NCBI RefSeq assembly: GCF_015832195.1
Contig: NC_052016.1
Span: forward strand, 85,566,547-85,630,546
Reading direction: 5' to 3'
From: Motacilla alba alba
Lineage: Eukaryota; Chordata; Aves; Passeriformes; Motacillidae
Length of the DNA stretch: 64,000 bases
This document shows, piece after piece, positions 15,401-27,100 of this stretch; within the stretch, counting starts at the first letter, position 1; each line of letters begins with the position of its first letter. Both the position numbers and the translations under genes were made by a program. A model generated the notes under the pieces. The model was not told the origin of the DNA, searched no databases, and saw nothing but the letters and a program-made list of their open reading frames with translations.

Positions 15401-15690
15401 CTCGCTGCTCTGGGCCCTCAGTGTTCGCCAGCTAGAGAGGCTGAAACAGGCCAGCTGCACCCCGGGCTCCTCTTTTCTCTCTCTTTCTGCCTCCCCTTTG
15501 GAGAGCTTGTTGCCCTTCACATTTCTTTAAATGCACTTGCCCTGTCTCAATGAGTTTGTCTCCTAAAACTTCTTCAGGATTCCTGATCGAGATGATGTTT
15601 CTTGGCAAACAGATGTGTTTGTAAAGAGCAAGGCGCACCAACTACAATTTCCAAAGGTGTCTCAGGAAGTTCATATTCTCTCTTTTCCAG
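459..15690 (+). other. CLYBL: CLYBL last intron (15.2 kb)
   Basis: This long intron runs from GTAAAT at 459 to the acceptor TTCTCTCTTTTCCAG ending at 15690. It is mostly AT-rich, with GC-richer patches near 4.7-5.2, 5.8-6.2, 12.0-12.4 and 15.1-15.5 kb. Open frames here (up to 220 codons near 4.5-5.2 kb) show no recognisable domain and no codon-like pattern, so I treat them as chance. Visible repeats are limited to short A- or T-runs (for example 1323-1339 and 9648-9657), a TAA-rich stretch near 13950-13975 and one 19 bp tandem duplication. I recognise no transposon insertion. Confidence 0.85.
11229..11266. repeat. 19 bp tandem duplication in CLYBL intron
   Basis: Two adjacent copies of a 19 bp unit (GACATATAGATAACAAGAR) at 11229-11247 and 11248-11266 differ only at the last base. 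This looks like a recent replication-slippage duplication. It contains no known functional site beyond AGATAA, a GATA-type motif that is thereby doubled. Confidence 0.9.
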
Positions 15691-15786
15691 GGAGCATTTA
15701 CTTTCCGCGGGAGCATGATCGACATGCCATTACTGAAGCAGGCACAGAACATTGTTACACTTGCCACAGCCATCAAGAAAAAATGA
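15691..15786 (+). CDS. CLYBL: CLYBL final coding exon with stop
   Basis: This exon encodes the last 31 residues of CLYBL, from GAFTFRGSMID through MPLLKQAQNIV to AIKKK, followed by TGA at 15784-15786. It starts directly after the acceptor CCAG (15687-15690) and continues the frame of the exon at 334-458 (phase 0). The sequence matches the human CLYBL C-terminus almost residue for residue as I recall it. In CitE-like proteins this C-terminal arm packs over the active-site face of a neighbouring subunit in the trimer (family knowledge). No frameshift or internal stop is seen, so the visible part of the gene looks intact. Confidence 0.95.
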   Translation, partial: GAFTFRGSMIDMPLLKQAQNIVTLATAIKKK

Positions 15787-16280
15787 GCTGGTAAATGAAG
15801 CTCTCGCCATGGGGCCCCAGTAGCTGTTTTAAAAGATGACTATAATACTTTGTGGGGGGGAAGGGGGGTGTAAAATTAAAGACGTCAGGCTTAAACAGAA
15901 ATTCATTTCCATTTTGCAGATCTGTCATAGTTTGCTTGCTGGAATTGCTAATTACTAAAACTGTTCCCAACTCAAACCGCTGCTCACTGCTGCGTGGCCC
16001 GTGTTCTACTCAGAGCCTGCAATGAAGTTACATCATCAAATCTGTGACATCACAATAATTACTGCAAATGGGGGAGGATGACTTCACTGAAGGAGAAAGG
16101 CAAAACATGAGCCCTCAGCTCTGTTAAAAGAGCAGATGGAAACTAATTCAATTGTTTCTATTTCTTTCTGTGCTTCTTCCTGCTCTGATGCAGAACTCCT
16201 GGCAGAAAGGAGAAAGCCTCGAATAATTACGCACCAGTTGAAATAACTGCAATAAAAATCTTTACCCTGTGTGAGCTTTG
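15787..16280 (+). other. CLYBL: CLYBL 3' UTR (probable extent)
   Basis: Sequence after the CLYBL stop is AT-rich and non-coding. It leads to an AATAAA hexamer at 16251-16256 followed by a GT-rich stretch, which gives a 3' UTR of about 490 nt. The exact cleavage site is not visible. A longer form ending after 16442 is possible. Confidence 0.55.
16251..16256 (+). terminator. CLYBL: Poly(A) signal AATAAA, CLYBL
   Basis: This is a canonical hexamer 465 nt after the CLYBL stop. It is followed by CCCTGTGTGAGCTTTG, which resembles a GU-rich downstream element. It is the best-supported end of the transcript. Confidence 0.55.
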
Positions 16281-16436
16281 CTTTCCCCCCACACTGCCCT
16301 TCTGTAAATGTGCAACAGCCATTAAAAATAATGCTCCAACAATGCAGGACTCTTGACTTTCTTCTCCTTTTTTTAAGCAGTCTCTATTCAGAGAGTTTCC
16401 TCCTGGAAGCGTCCAGCTCGGGAAGGGTTGGACGGC

Positions 16437-16442
16437 AATAAA
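16437..16442 (+). terminator. CLYBL: Alternative distal poly(A) signal AATAAA
   Basis: A second AATAAA is followed by CTTGTAGTTTTTGG, a TG/T-rich sequence. It could end a longer CLYBL transcript. It is weaker than the upstream site only because the upstream one comes first. Confidence 0.35.
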
Positions 16443-17090
16443 CTTGTAGTTTTTGGAGACACAATGCAGCAGAACTTGTGCATATGGTCTCGAGTCAGAT
16501 TTACATCACATTAGGGATACGGCTACAGATCATGTGGGCTGTGTGGTTAACGGGCTTAGTAAAGCTGTTTTGAAGAGGTTAACCCAGCTTGTAGTAAGGG
16601 TAAATAAACATAACAACCAGGCATTGTCCTCTATTCAGCATGTACTCTTATATGGAGGGCTAAAGGGTATTGAAGCTGCAGAGGATCAACTTGTGGTTGC
16701 CAGAGGACTCCAATGAAGTTTGAAACACCAACAATCAGAGATTTTGTTTCTGTTCCTCATTAAATCATGAGCTTTTGTGCTCAGACTATGAACGACTGTT
16801 CTTTAAGAAATTAACAGAATGGGAAGTTTTAAACTATGCACCAACCTTTTCATGACCTACACAGCAGCAATGCTGCTGCACTTAGACAAACACCGCGGGG
16901 AAGACTGTTCTGTTTATTTAAAATTGTAAATAGAAAACAGTTGTTTTTTAGTTTCATTTCTCACCGCCTCCATGGCCATTTCACGTATGGAGCCACAGTG
17001 CCTTATTCCTCCCGTTTCCCAGCTTAGAGTGTTTCCCCTCCGTCTCCGAACAGCGATTTCACTTATTTTGGGTTATTTTTGGATTAATTA
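16443..17090 (+). other. CLYBL 3' flank with an 87-codon open frame of unknown nature
   Basis: No established gene is seen here. An 87-codon ATG-to-stop frame at 16453-16716 has a protein-like composition (VLKRLTQLVVRVNKHNNQ, then HVLLYGGLKGIEAAEDQL) and little simple sequence. I recognise no domain. It could be a conserved non-coding element, an eroded retroelement or viral-like coding remnant, or chance. From 16730 on the sequence is AT-rich with nothing notable, until the CpG island that begins near 17100. Confidence 0.3.
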
Positions 17091-17099
17091 AGGGGAGAG

Positions 17100-17520
17100 A
17101 AAAAGGGGGGGGGGAGGAAGAACCCCACCATCCGGCCCGCGTGGAAGGACCGAGGAAAGGGAGCGCGGGGGCGGCGGGAGCGCCTCTCCGCGGCTCCCCC
17201 GGGAACGGCGGGGACGCGCCGGGGCCCGGCCCGGCAGCGGCGAAGGAGCGGGGCGGGGGGCGGACCCCGGCGACGGCGGGGACACGGCGGGGCCCGGCCC
17301 GGCAGCGGGAGAGGCGCTCAGCGCCGTCCTTCTCCGCCGGGGCGGCCCCGGGAGCGCGGGGCGGGCGGGGGCCGGCGGCAGAGCCCCCCGCAGCCCCTCC
17401 GCCGAGTTTGGGGATGAGCGGCCAGGGCCGACCCCCCTCTCTCCCCCTCGGCCAGCCGGGTCCCGTCCGAGGCGCTGCGCCGGGGGATCCCTTACAGCGC
17501 GGGGACCTCCGGGCTAATCT
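17100..17520. promoter_or_regulatory. CpG island downstream of CLYBL
   Basis: This block of about 420 bp has very high GC and dense CpG (many GCGGGG and CGGCGG units). It begins abruptly after an AT-rich stretch with a G-run at 17106-17115 and ends at CTGATTAATTAAAG near 17520. It is 0.8-1.2 kb past the CLYBL end and lacks a coding gene. It is a candidate promoter for an unannotated transcript or a Polycomb-type developmental CpG island. The frames inside are GC-driven. Confidence 0.6.
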
Positions 17521-17800
17521 GATTAATTAAAGACTACCTGCTTATATTGCAGCTCCCCCTCATCCCCGCGCGTTTCAGGACACCCTCCGTTATTAATTCC
17601 AGGCTGACTAAATTATGGGCAGCGCTATTAAAACATTATCAGAACTAATGAGAAACAATTACTTAGGAGATGAGCTGGGACGAGCCGTAGCCGGGCGCGC
17701 GTGTCGCTCTCCCCGCAGATTGCGCTAATAAATCATCAGGTGCACGGCAAGGCGGCGGCGGGGCCTGGCGCGGGGCACGGAGAATAAGATATATGAGATA
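17521..17800. promoter_or_regulatory. TAAT-rich enhancer-like block
   Basis: Between two CpG-rich patches lies sequence dense in homeodomain-type TAAT/ATTA cores (GATTAATTAAAG, TTATTAATTCC, CTAATGAG, AATTACTT). It has non-repetitive, mixed composition. This texture is common in conserved developmental enhancers. Conservation cannot be measured here. Confidence 0.35.
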
Positions 17801-17822
17801 AGGGTTGTTTGGGGTTGGTTTT

Positions 17823-17870
17823 TGTTGTTGTTGTTGTGAGTTGGGTTTATTTCTTTTTTTTTTTTTTTTG
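17823..17870. repeat. (TTG)n and T-run
   Basis: A short TTG trinucleotide repeat near 17823-17837 is followed by a T-run of about 17 at 17854-17870. This is simple sequence with no function visible. Confidence 0.85.
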
Positions 17871-17989
17871 GCATAATTTCTACATTAATCTCAATAGGAC
17901 GCGTATGGTGTAGATGGTTTTATTCCCTTAATACCGCGCAGGAAGAGGGAGCGGGGGGAGGGAGGAGTAGGGTGAGGACGATTTCAAAC

Positions 17990-18170
17990 ACTAATGTCTT
18001 CATTGTTTTACTGAGGTCTCAGCGTCCAGGCGTGAGCGGCCCGCGGGAGCTGCGCGGCCGCGGGAGGCAGCGCGGGGGGCGGCGGGGGCGCCCCCGGACC
18101 CGCACCCACGGCTCGCCCGCGCCCGGCGCCTCCTCTCCCTCGGCAAACAGAAGGGGTGGGAATGCACTCT
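17990..18170. promoter_or_regulatory. Small CpG island
   Basis: GC-rich, CpG-dense sequence with a NotI-type GCGGCCGC core near 18054-18061. No supported gene is present. Confidence 0.5.
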
Positions 18171-18199
18171 CCTGAGGTGTTTACGCGCCCCCTCCCTCC

Positions 18200-18640
18200 T
18201 CCGCAGCTGACTGCTGAAGGAACTTCGTGACCCGTCCGCGGAGAAATCGAATATGCAAATAAAATGCTGGATATATTCCGATTTTTCCTTAAATTTGCCT
18301 GACACCCACCCCTCCAGCGGAAAATCCCGCTTCCTTTAAACAGCCTTAACGATTTTTTGCGCTATCAAAAATAAAATCCGATTTATTTGTCTTTTCTGTT
18401 TACTTTCCGAAGCTTTCCGTGATTTTCCGGCTTTATTCTTCTCTTCTTTCTTTCTTTTTCTTTCTCTCTTTTTCTTTCCCGCCTGGTGCTAGGCAAGCAA
18501 TTGATGAAACAAAACAGATTATAAGATTAGCAGCAGGATTTTGTGCATATTAATGATAGGGAAGGGCACCGAATGGGTTTGTAATTGCAGATCTTGCGCT
18601 TGGGATTGGGAACTGTAGCCCTGCTACAGCAAAGACCCCC
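18200..18640. promoter_or_regulatory. Enhancer-like block with perfect POU octamer
   Basis: Mixed-composition sequence contains an exact ATGCAAAT octamer at 18253-18260, GGATATATTCCG just after it, and clusters of TTAAT, GATTA and GATAGG motifs (18500-18560). A TTTC-rich stretch splits it at 18435-18478. It looks like a developmental cis-regulatory element, by inference. Confidence 0.35.
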
Positions 18641-18831
18641 CTGTGAGGTTTTCACATTGGAACTTAGGGGAAAAGTGAAAAAGTAATTACCAGAGCACAA
18701 CACTGAAATGTTAAAGCACTTATTCTTTCTTTCAGCGTTCTGTTTTAAAGGGGGAAAACGGGCAAAATGGAAAATAAATTGCTTTCAAATAAGTAGGTTA
18801 GCACCTGAATGCTGGTGCGCATTTTCCCGGC

Positions 18832-18877
18832 TTTTTTTTTTTTTTTTCCCCCGGCTTTTTTTTTTTTTTTTTTTTTT
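18832..18877. repeat. Two long T-runs (T16 and T22)
   Basis: T16 at 18832-18847 and T22 at 18856-18877 are separated by CCCCCCGGC. Each run follows CCGGC, suggesting slippage or a local duplication. Run lengths may be unreliable in the assembly. Confidence 0.9.
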
Positions 18878-19046
18878 CCGAATTCTAGCAATTATTTAGC
18901 CGGGCACTGCCGACCATCCAAGCAGCAGAAAAGGGGGAAGGGAGGGCAGGGAGACCTCGGGAACACAGGGGTACTGCTCCTGTTGATGTTTGAAGCAAAT
19001 GCCAAATATCTCCAGGAAAACTGTTCAAAGCTGCGGTTGGAAATTT

Positions 19047-19272
19047 AGTGGGATTTTTCTGGGGTGGGTTTTTTTGGTTTGTTTTGGTTTGGTTTTTTTG
19101 TTTTCTGGGGAGGGTTTTTTGGGTGGGTTTTTTTTTTTGGTTTTTTTTTTGTTTGTTTGTTTTTTGGGGTTTTTTTTGCTTGGTTTTGGTTTGGGTTTTT
19201 TGTCTATTTTGGGGGGGTTTTTTGCCTTTTTGTGTTTGTTTTTTTGTTGTTGTTGTTGTTTTTTGTTTTGAA
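19047..19272 (+). repeat. G/T-only tract with G-quadruplex motif
   Basis: About 225 bp is almost free of A and C on this strand and is built of TTTTTGG, GGTTTG, TTG and G-run units. It includes a canonical quadruplex pattern at 19107-19127 (G4-A-G3-T6-G3-T-G3). The skew ends with (TTG)n at 19246-19260. It is a low-complexity expansion, not a coding sequence, despite open frames on both strands. Confidence 0.85.
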
Positions 19273-19639
19273 ATCGGACTTTAAAAGGAAAAAAAAAAGA
19301 TTGTTTTGGTTTTCTCTTCGACACGAACATCAAACGGTATTTTAGCAAGGAATGCATTTCAGAACCACAAATCCCTTACAGGAAAGGCGTAGTCCTCGCA
19401 ATATCGACAAGCAACCTGACACTGAATTTTAACTCTTATTAAAGGTTTCTCCTTGTTTCTTAAGCAGCTTCAGCCCCCTCTGAGCTTACTCTTCCTTAAC
19501 TCCGGATTTTTGCGTTTCAAACCCAGGGCTCCTTCACTGACTTTTCTAATCCTTCTCTCCCGTGATTAACAGCCAGAGATGGTTTAGTTTTAATGGTACC
19601 TACTCGCGCTTATTGTTTTAATTCTGTTTTCAACGGAAA

Positions 19640-19960
19640 ATCAATGTATCTGGTGGAAATTAGGCTTTGAAAACTTTTTTTTTACGAGCCAATAAAACGG
19701 CGTATCTGCTCCTGGGGCAGTAATTCCTGATTTTGAATTGGAGGAGGATGGGGGGGATGGGGAGTAGGGGGGGAACCAACTTTGCATTTCATCCATCCCA
19801 TCCCTCCAACCCTCTTCTCCCACTTTCACCTCCCTCGGGTTCAGAGCATGGCAAGGTCCCGAGGCAGGGCTAGTTTATAACAACTGTTATAAAGATTAAA
19901 AAGTGGGAAGAAGGGAATGAAAGCCCGTGCGGGCAAGTCCACGATCTTCTCTTTTTCCCC
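19640..19960. other. Unannotated intergenic sequence
   Basis: AT-rich sequence turns GC-richer around a GGATGGGG patch at 19740-19770. Nothing supportable is seen. Confidence 0.5.
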
Positions 19961-19964
19961 ATTG

Positions 19965-20180
19965 GAGAGTGCGCGCTCCGCGGAGGGGAGCCCGGCGGCG
20001 CAGGGGGAGCCCTGCGGGTGGCTTTGGGGTGCTGGCACTTGCACGAGGTGCCTCTCAGACGGGAGGGGTGTCCTGCCCACCCGGAGCTGAGAAGCGGTGC
20101 CCGGGCGGCGGCAGGAAACTCCCGGAGCCCTCCGCACTGCCGCGGGACCGCCGGGCTGCGGCCGCGGGACCGGGCGTGGG
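19965..20180. promoter_or_regulatory. Small CpG island
   Basis: CpG-dense and GC-rich sequence (GCGCGCTCCGCGGAGG at its left end, CGGCCGCGGGACCGGGCG at its right). It directly abuts a GGAY repeat. No gene is recognised. A divergent pair of open frames is explained by base composition. Confidence 0.5.
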
Positions 20181-20182
20181 AT

Positions 20183-20243
20183 AGACGGATGGACGGACGA
20201 AGGGATGGATGGACGGAACGGACGGACGGATGGATGGATGGCA
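20183..20243. repeat. (GGAC/GGAT)n microsatellite
   Basis: A tetranucleotide array of mixed GGAT and GGAC units flanks the CpG island. CpG is retained in the GGACGGAC units. Confidence 0.85.
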
Positions 20244-23200
20244 GCCCGTGGCCCCGCAGGGACCGGAACTGTCCCATGACTTCCTGGGCAGCTGCCAGGA
20301 GCCCTGGACACAGAGGAGAAAGGGAAGGGGAAGGAAGGCAGAAGGAGGAGGAGGTGATTTAATCACATTCATCACTCTGCCACAAAAACGGTCTCCTCCA
20401 GCCGCCCTCAGGCCCACAGCATCCCTTCAGCCGGGACCAGGGTGCCCATGGAAAGGCCACCTGCAGAGTGGTACACACACACACACTCCAGCGTGGCAGA
20501 CACGGTGCCTGCAAGGGACAGCACAGAAATTCGTGCTCTCCATTTCCATCACACCTTCCCTCCCCCTCACCATCCCCCCTTGGTCTTGTCCTCGTGCTGT
20601 TCCTCAAACCTCCCTTTGCCTCCCAGCACTGGGTGTCCCTCAGTGGGAACAGAGTGGGGGCTTTCCTGCTCACACTGGGGTGCAGGGAATGGGATGCACC
20701 GTGGAAATGTCCTGCATATGCCCGCACTTCAAGCAGGGGAGAGATCAGACAGCCTCACTGTGTTTAGGGTTATTGCTTCCCCAGTTGATTCTGAAGCTCC
20801 CAAAATGTGATATCAAAGCCAGTACCACAAGGTGATGCTCAGAATGATGTCTTCAGAAGTGCAAGAGGCCCTGTTTCTAAATCTGATGTAGGTGCCCACT
20901 GCCTGCTGGCATCATTTGAAACTGATCATCCTGATGAGAACGAGGGGTAACAAATGCCTATGCTACCTTCTTAGGTCTCTTTAATTTTAAGTGTGACTCC
21001 ATGTAGCTTTGGATCTTACGTTTAGAATTTTGTTCCTACTTCTTCTAGCACTGCTAATGTTATTAAACTGCACTATCAAGTACAAACGCCAGTTCAGAAT
21101 TTTCTGAGCTGAAGCTTGCTGAAGGTAAAAGCCTTGTCTCTGTGTGACACATGCCTGCAGTAACCTAGAATTTACGGCAGATGTTCATGCTGCTGGGAAG
21201 ACCTAGCCTAGGCTTCCAGATACCTGACTTCCTTCCTGGCCTGCTTTTGCAGTAGTCCCTAATATATTAAGTAGTGTTTGTGCTTGTCTGTTGCTCTATG
21301 GGATGCCACTGGAAGTGCTTTATGTCAACTCTCCAAGTCCTGCTCTCTCTTAAAATGTAGTTTAGATACAGTCAGTAGTGCATGTACCTCTGCGAATCTG
21401 ACCATCACGGACAGCCCTGCCTCCAGATTTGTCACCAAGAGGCCTCTGCTTGTACAACACAGAATTAAATGCTTGCAAAATGAGAGAGAAACCAGTGGCA
21501 GTGGACGTGAAAGAGCTGTCTGGTTACATTAGTGGTATTACGGAGTGAGGGAACAGGCCAGGGGAAAAAATCACTTCCACCCTCTTCAATCATCAGCACC
21601 TGGGTCACCAGCAAAGAATTTGTGTTTTACTGTAAACTACTGGAGGAAGGCCTCCCAGGTGTGTGCTTCTTGGTGGGAGTGCAGGGAAGAGCCATGGTCT
21701 CTGCCCATGAGATGCTCCAAGAGGAGCTTGCCCTGCAGAGGCTGCCCATCCCTGCCTGCTCTGTGTGACTTCTGGGGCACTTGTGGAAGCTGCCTGCTCA
21801 TTTGAAAGCATTCAGGCACTTTCAACTCCACATCATGACTCCACTCAGAGGCCACTTAAAATATGTAGTCGGGAGAGACATCTGTTGCTTTCTTTTCCAT
21901 CAGTTTTGAAAAAATCAGTTCCTCCTGAAAGAAAAGACCAGTCCTGTGCTAATGGCAAACCCTCTGTTGGCGCAGTTCTAAGGTTTTGCAGAGTTGCAAA
22001 ATGGAGAGGCAAGCTGTGTTAACTTACTTCACCATATGGACTAGCTGGTGTCTAACGTTTTGTTGAATATTAAGAATATGCCATAATTTACAGAAAAAGG
22101 CACACAGTAAGTTCAGTAATAAAAGGTAAATATGTCTCTGCATTGTGGCTATGTTACAAATTCTTTCTTTAATATTTAACAAGCATTTTTTGAAGTGGGT
22201 ATGTGAGGGCAATGTGTACAGAACACATTTACTGACAAAGCCCAAGGAAATAAATATGTCTTAGTGCCTAGGTTTTCCTAAAACATGCACCTTCCTTTAT
22301 ATAGGCAGACAGAGAAAATTGGAAGGCTGTCCCATTTCACATGGAGGGAAGATGTAAAGACGCGCTTGATTCCTGGCCTTGCTCCCCCATCACTGACATC
22401 AGTTTGTGTCAAGTTTACCAAAAAAACCCTGCTGCTGTAACACTCCATTTGAGAGGCAGGGGGGAAAAGGATAATAAACTTTCTTTTTTAATTGCTTCCC
22501 TGGCTATAAATTAGCATGCATTGGGCTAATTTTTTTTCCTTGAACAAAAGCACGATTGACTACAAATGTCTAAGCAAGGCTCAGGCAAAAGTAGGAAGGG
22601 AGTTCTGAGCCTCCAGGCTCCCCTGTGTATTGAACCTGAGCAGGGGGAGCTCTTGTCTGTGCCCAGAAGTTGAAGGGCACCGAGAGCTACAACTAAACAA
22701 TAGGGATTTTTATGTTTCACTGATTGTTTTTGCAGCTGCATCTTCCCCCCTCCTCTTCTCCCCCCTGCATTATTTCATATGAGAACCAAGTATGAAAATA
22801 GAAGCCATGGCTTTCCCTCTGGATACAGTCAACGTGCATAAAACCAGGGCAGACATCAGCAGAGAGCTAAGGTTGGTTATAACTCAGCATTATGAGCAAA
22901 AGCAGGAATTGTTTTTTGCTTCTACACCATGCTTCATGTCTGTTACCGCAGAAGTAAACACAGGGCTGAGGCCCAACTGCATTGTGAGTTCAGTGTGCTC
23001 CCCTTTGCATCGCTGAGGCTCCTGATGGCATTTGAAGAGAAGCTGGCAGAACCCACTGAGTTCTGCCTTTACAGGTCCCCTTCCATGCTTGTCTCCCATT
23101 CAGTCCTAGAATATCTGGCAAACCATCTTTTCCCATGACAGAAGCTCATCTGAGGTGATTTTTGTCCAGAGCTGTCTGTGGAAGCCCTTATGCTGCGTCT

Positions 23201-23570
23201 CGTCTGGTGCATCCAGTGAGCAGCCCGAACAAAGAACCAACTCCAGGGAAAAAGTAGATGGGCACATAAAACAACTTGCAAAGCAGATGTTAAGAGAGAT
23301 GTGGCCAAAGAGGTGGGGGAATTACTGCTAGAGAGTGGCTGAGAAAGGGCTGAGGAATGGGGGTGGAGAGGACAGACGCATGCCCATTCCCCCATACCCT
23401 GCAGTGGAGTCATCCCTTGTTCTCTGCATCCATGAGCATCTTCCCTATTTGTAAAACAAGAAAGAATCTAATTGAAGACCAGTTGCACAATGAGATGAGT
23501 TGCTAAAGAAAAAGGATGAAGTTTCTCTAGAAAAGACAGGTAAGGTAAGCATTTGCCACCGGGCCTTCAT
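20244..23570. other. Intergenic sequence without supported genes
   Basis: Mixed composition. A short (CA)n run lies near 20474-20484. Open frames up to 208 codons (20209-20835) overlap on both strands and carry no recognisable domain. No transposon or RNA gene is recognised. Confidence 0.5.
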
Positions 23571-23572
23571 GA

Positions 23573-23625
23573 GGGGGTAGACTAGGTGTCTACCAAAGGT
23601 CTCTCCTAGGATTGTTTTATACTGT
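23573..23625 (+). mobile_element. Possible degraded CR1 LINE 3' end
   Basis: The stretch GTAGACTAGGTGTCTACC, then AAAGGTCTCTCCTAGG and an ATT-rich end resembles the 3' terminus of avian CR1 elements (a GACTAGATGACC core, then AGGTCCCTTCCAACC and an ATTCTATG tail) as I recall it. The match is short and the tail repeat is not preserved, so this is tentative. Confidence 0.25.
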
Positions 23626-23815
23626 AACAAATATTTGATGCTACAAAATGTACAGGGATGGAACAAAACCAAGAGTATAAAGAGGAATCTTAAAAAATTC
23701 ACAAGGGAGGAATAGGAAATTTACTTTCTCACTCCTATATTTTTCAAGCTGTTCTTGCATCTTAGTTTGCTGCCTAGATAGCTACACTAATGAACAGCTT
23801 CTCCCCTTGAAAAAA

Positions 23816-24171
<356 letters not shown>

Positions 24172-27100
24172 GCTTTTGACCTACAGCACTACTACTTAGA
24201 ACAGTAAAGAAGTCCTGTATTTTTGCATGGGCCCTCCCTGATAGATTCTATGTTTTTCTTAACTCAGAGCACCTTTGCCTCAGGGCAAAGTGGTGGTGGG
24301 TTTGAAAACCCAGATTATGGTCTTCTGAAGGGCAGGTATGCTGCCTCATCCACCACACATTCACTTGCAGAGATGATCTGTCTCCCGAGGTACCTTCCCA
24401 TTTCATTTATTAGGAGCCATGTGTGAAGGTCCCTCTCCCATGAGTGTGTCAAACCTCCCCCTACCCAGAAATCTGAGTAGATGCTGAAGGTGTGAACAGG
24501 CAGTTGTGACTTCAGGGAGAGTTTTCTGTCAGGTACTGGCTGCATTTCATGTATCAGTGACACAGCAGTGACTCAAGAGCACCAAATCTTTCAAGTTAAA
24601 GCACATTCCTACTGCTGGTCAGGTTCTGAAGATGTCTACGTTCTTTAAAGTGTGAGGGTTTTTAGTTGGCATCTTATTTTGAAACAAATTTACCCCAGAG
24701 GTAAATAATTCTTTTCTTATTGTGTTATAGAATGGAACATTTGCAAAAGTCATTACAACCCTCATATTTGAATCAATTTCAGACTAATGTCCTGTTAGCC
24801 AAAGTTGCCAGTTATTTTTTGGCATTATTTTGGGTGATTTTAAAGTTGGTGTGTTCTTCACTGTTGCCATTAGAATTATATAAAGCATATTGCGTACAGA
24901 ACTGTGAAAATGCTTTAAAAGCAGCCATTGTCCAAATTGAAATTTATTTCATCCAAAAAAGGTCCTGAACATCCGGGTGGTAATAAACGTTTTTCAACCG
25001 CGTACAAACTGTGAATTGTATTTGAAATTAAATCCCCACATTAAAATCTGCATTGCTGAACCTCCCGCTGGCAGCCGCTGTTCTTCCGAAAAGTGCCATC
25101 TTCCCTGGCGCCGGTGGGGCGGGAGCTCTCGCACAGATGTTGCTGAATGGCTGCTTATCACTCTTCCCAAACTGGGACTTTACAGCCAGATATGCCAAAA
25201 AAGTACAAAGGATGCAAGGTGTGTGAGGAATACAGGAGGGGGCCGCCTCAGATTTAGTAGCTATAGAGGTTTTCGTCCTAACACGCAAGGGTGGGAACCA
25301 CTTTATAAACCCCTATTAAAGCAGCATATTGCTGATGTCACAAATTATGTCATTTTTCAGCAAGCTGTTAGGCAGCAGCAGGATACTTAGAGGTCCCAAT
25401 CTGAGTGCACAGCTTGAAGCCTCATCATCCATTGAAGTCAAGGAAATACTCCAGTCCCCTGGCCCTCTGTTTACAAATAATATATCAAGAATCAGGATGC
25501 CCACAAATGAACTTTCAGGCACTGAGCTAAAGGAAATGTGTTTGTGAGCATGTATCTCTAGACATATCCATACTACATATTAGTCTATTTGTGTATGTGC
25601 ATGTGTGCATTTGTGAGTAATGCAACTGAAGTCTGCAGTCTGACATGGGATTTTCTTCAAACCATCATTTCTCTTTATTCCTTGATATATAGATTGGATT
25701 CTTCATGACCAATTTTGCACACAGAATCACCACCAAAGTTAGAGATATCCACATCAAAAAGGGGTATACCAAGTACTCCCATTTTTTCTCCTTTTTAAAA
25801 CAAGGAGGGTATAAAAGACCTCTGATTTAACAAAAACCACATGGGAAGAGACTTATCTATAATGGAGTTGTGCAAAATAAAATAACAGAAATATCTGTAC
25901 ACTTACTCATTAGTACAGCACAACAGCTTGTTGGAGGCTCTCCTCATCTCTTGGATAAACCATATTTACTCAAATACATGCTTTTCCCCCCACTAGAGTG
26001 GAACAGACCATTGTGTTTTTCCAACAATTCACATGCACTACGGAGACAACAGCCTACATTAGAAGACATGAAATACATACGATGTGGCCTCAGGTTGCAA
26101 AACAAACGAAGGGAAGGAATTAAATCCGAAGCTAGCTGTGCCAAACTCATCCGTGGGTGCTTTAACCCCCCTCCCCATGTATTAGTGGAAGTTAAAGATG
26201 CAGCGTCAAGGCACAGCTTTGAATTGCCTGATTTTTGCCAGCGTGCTAACATCACTCCCCTGGCAGAATGAGGGTCCTGGCAGGGAGATGGATTAGATGG
26301 CCAAACATGGCGTTTTAATCCTCACACCCTCTCCCTACACCAATTCCAGTATTTTGCTTCTTATTTACTGACGTAGTTGGCGGTGACTTCCTCTACTGGA
26401 AATATTACAGGGTTGGATTAGCTTTTCCTCTGCAGCTATCCCTGATTTAATTACCAGTGCAGCTATCCCCCACTATCTGCACCATAAATACTGTTGCTTA
26501 CAGAAACATGATTACAGGATTAGAGTTATTGGGCCCCCGCCCAGACGAATGCGGTGACACAGCATAGCACTGGCACCTCTGAAAGCTACACTGACCTCAG
26601 GCATCTCTACATCAAAGGCCACGGCCACAATCTGAGCTTCATTAACTTTCAAGGCTGAAGTTACAGGAGCACTACTTCCTCAGCCACTAATGGGAAACAT
26701 TCTCCTCCATTTGCTGTTGAGGTGTTAAAAGTTTCTCTTAACATCAGTTACTGAGCTACAGCTTCACCGGTACCCCAGTAAAATAAAAATGAGTTGTGGA
26801 GTGGGAGCTGAGCTCAAATTGAAAAGCTATGTTGGACATCCCTTACTCAAGGAAAGAGCAGTCATCAGTGCAGGGATGTGTCGTGAAGGACTACAGGGGG
26901 AAGTGCACCCCAAATCCTAGACTGGGAGCCACAGGGAAATTCCCACAGCTCCTGAAGGGTTTCATGTGGTTGTAACCAACTGTTTAATGATGGAGGTATG
27001 TTAAGGATGCTCTGGTTTTCATTTGTAGGATGTGATGAGGGTGATTATGCAGCTACCTGCAGCTCAGAGTATCATCAGGTCTATATCCACCACGAGAAAT

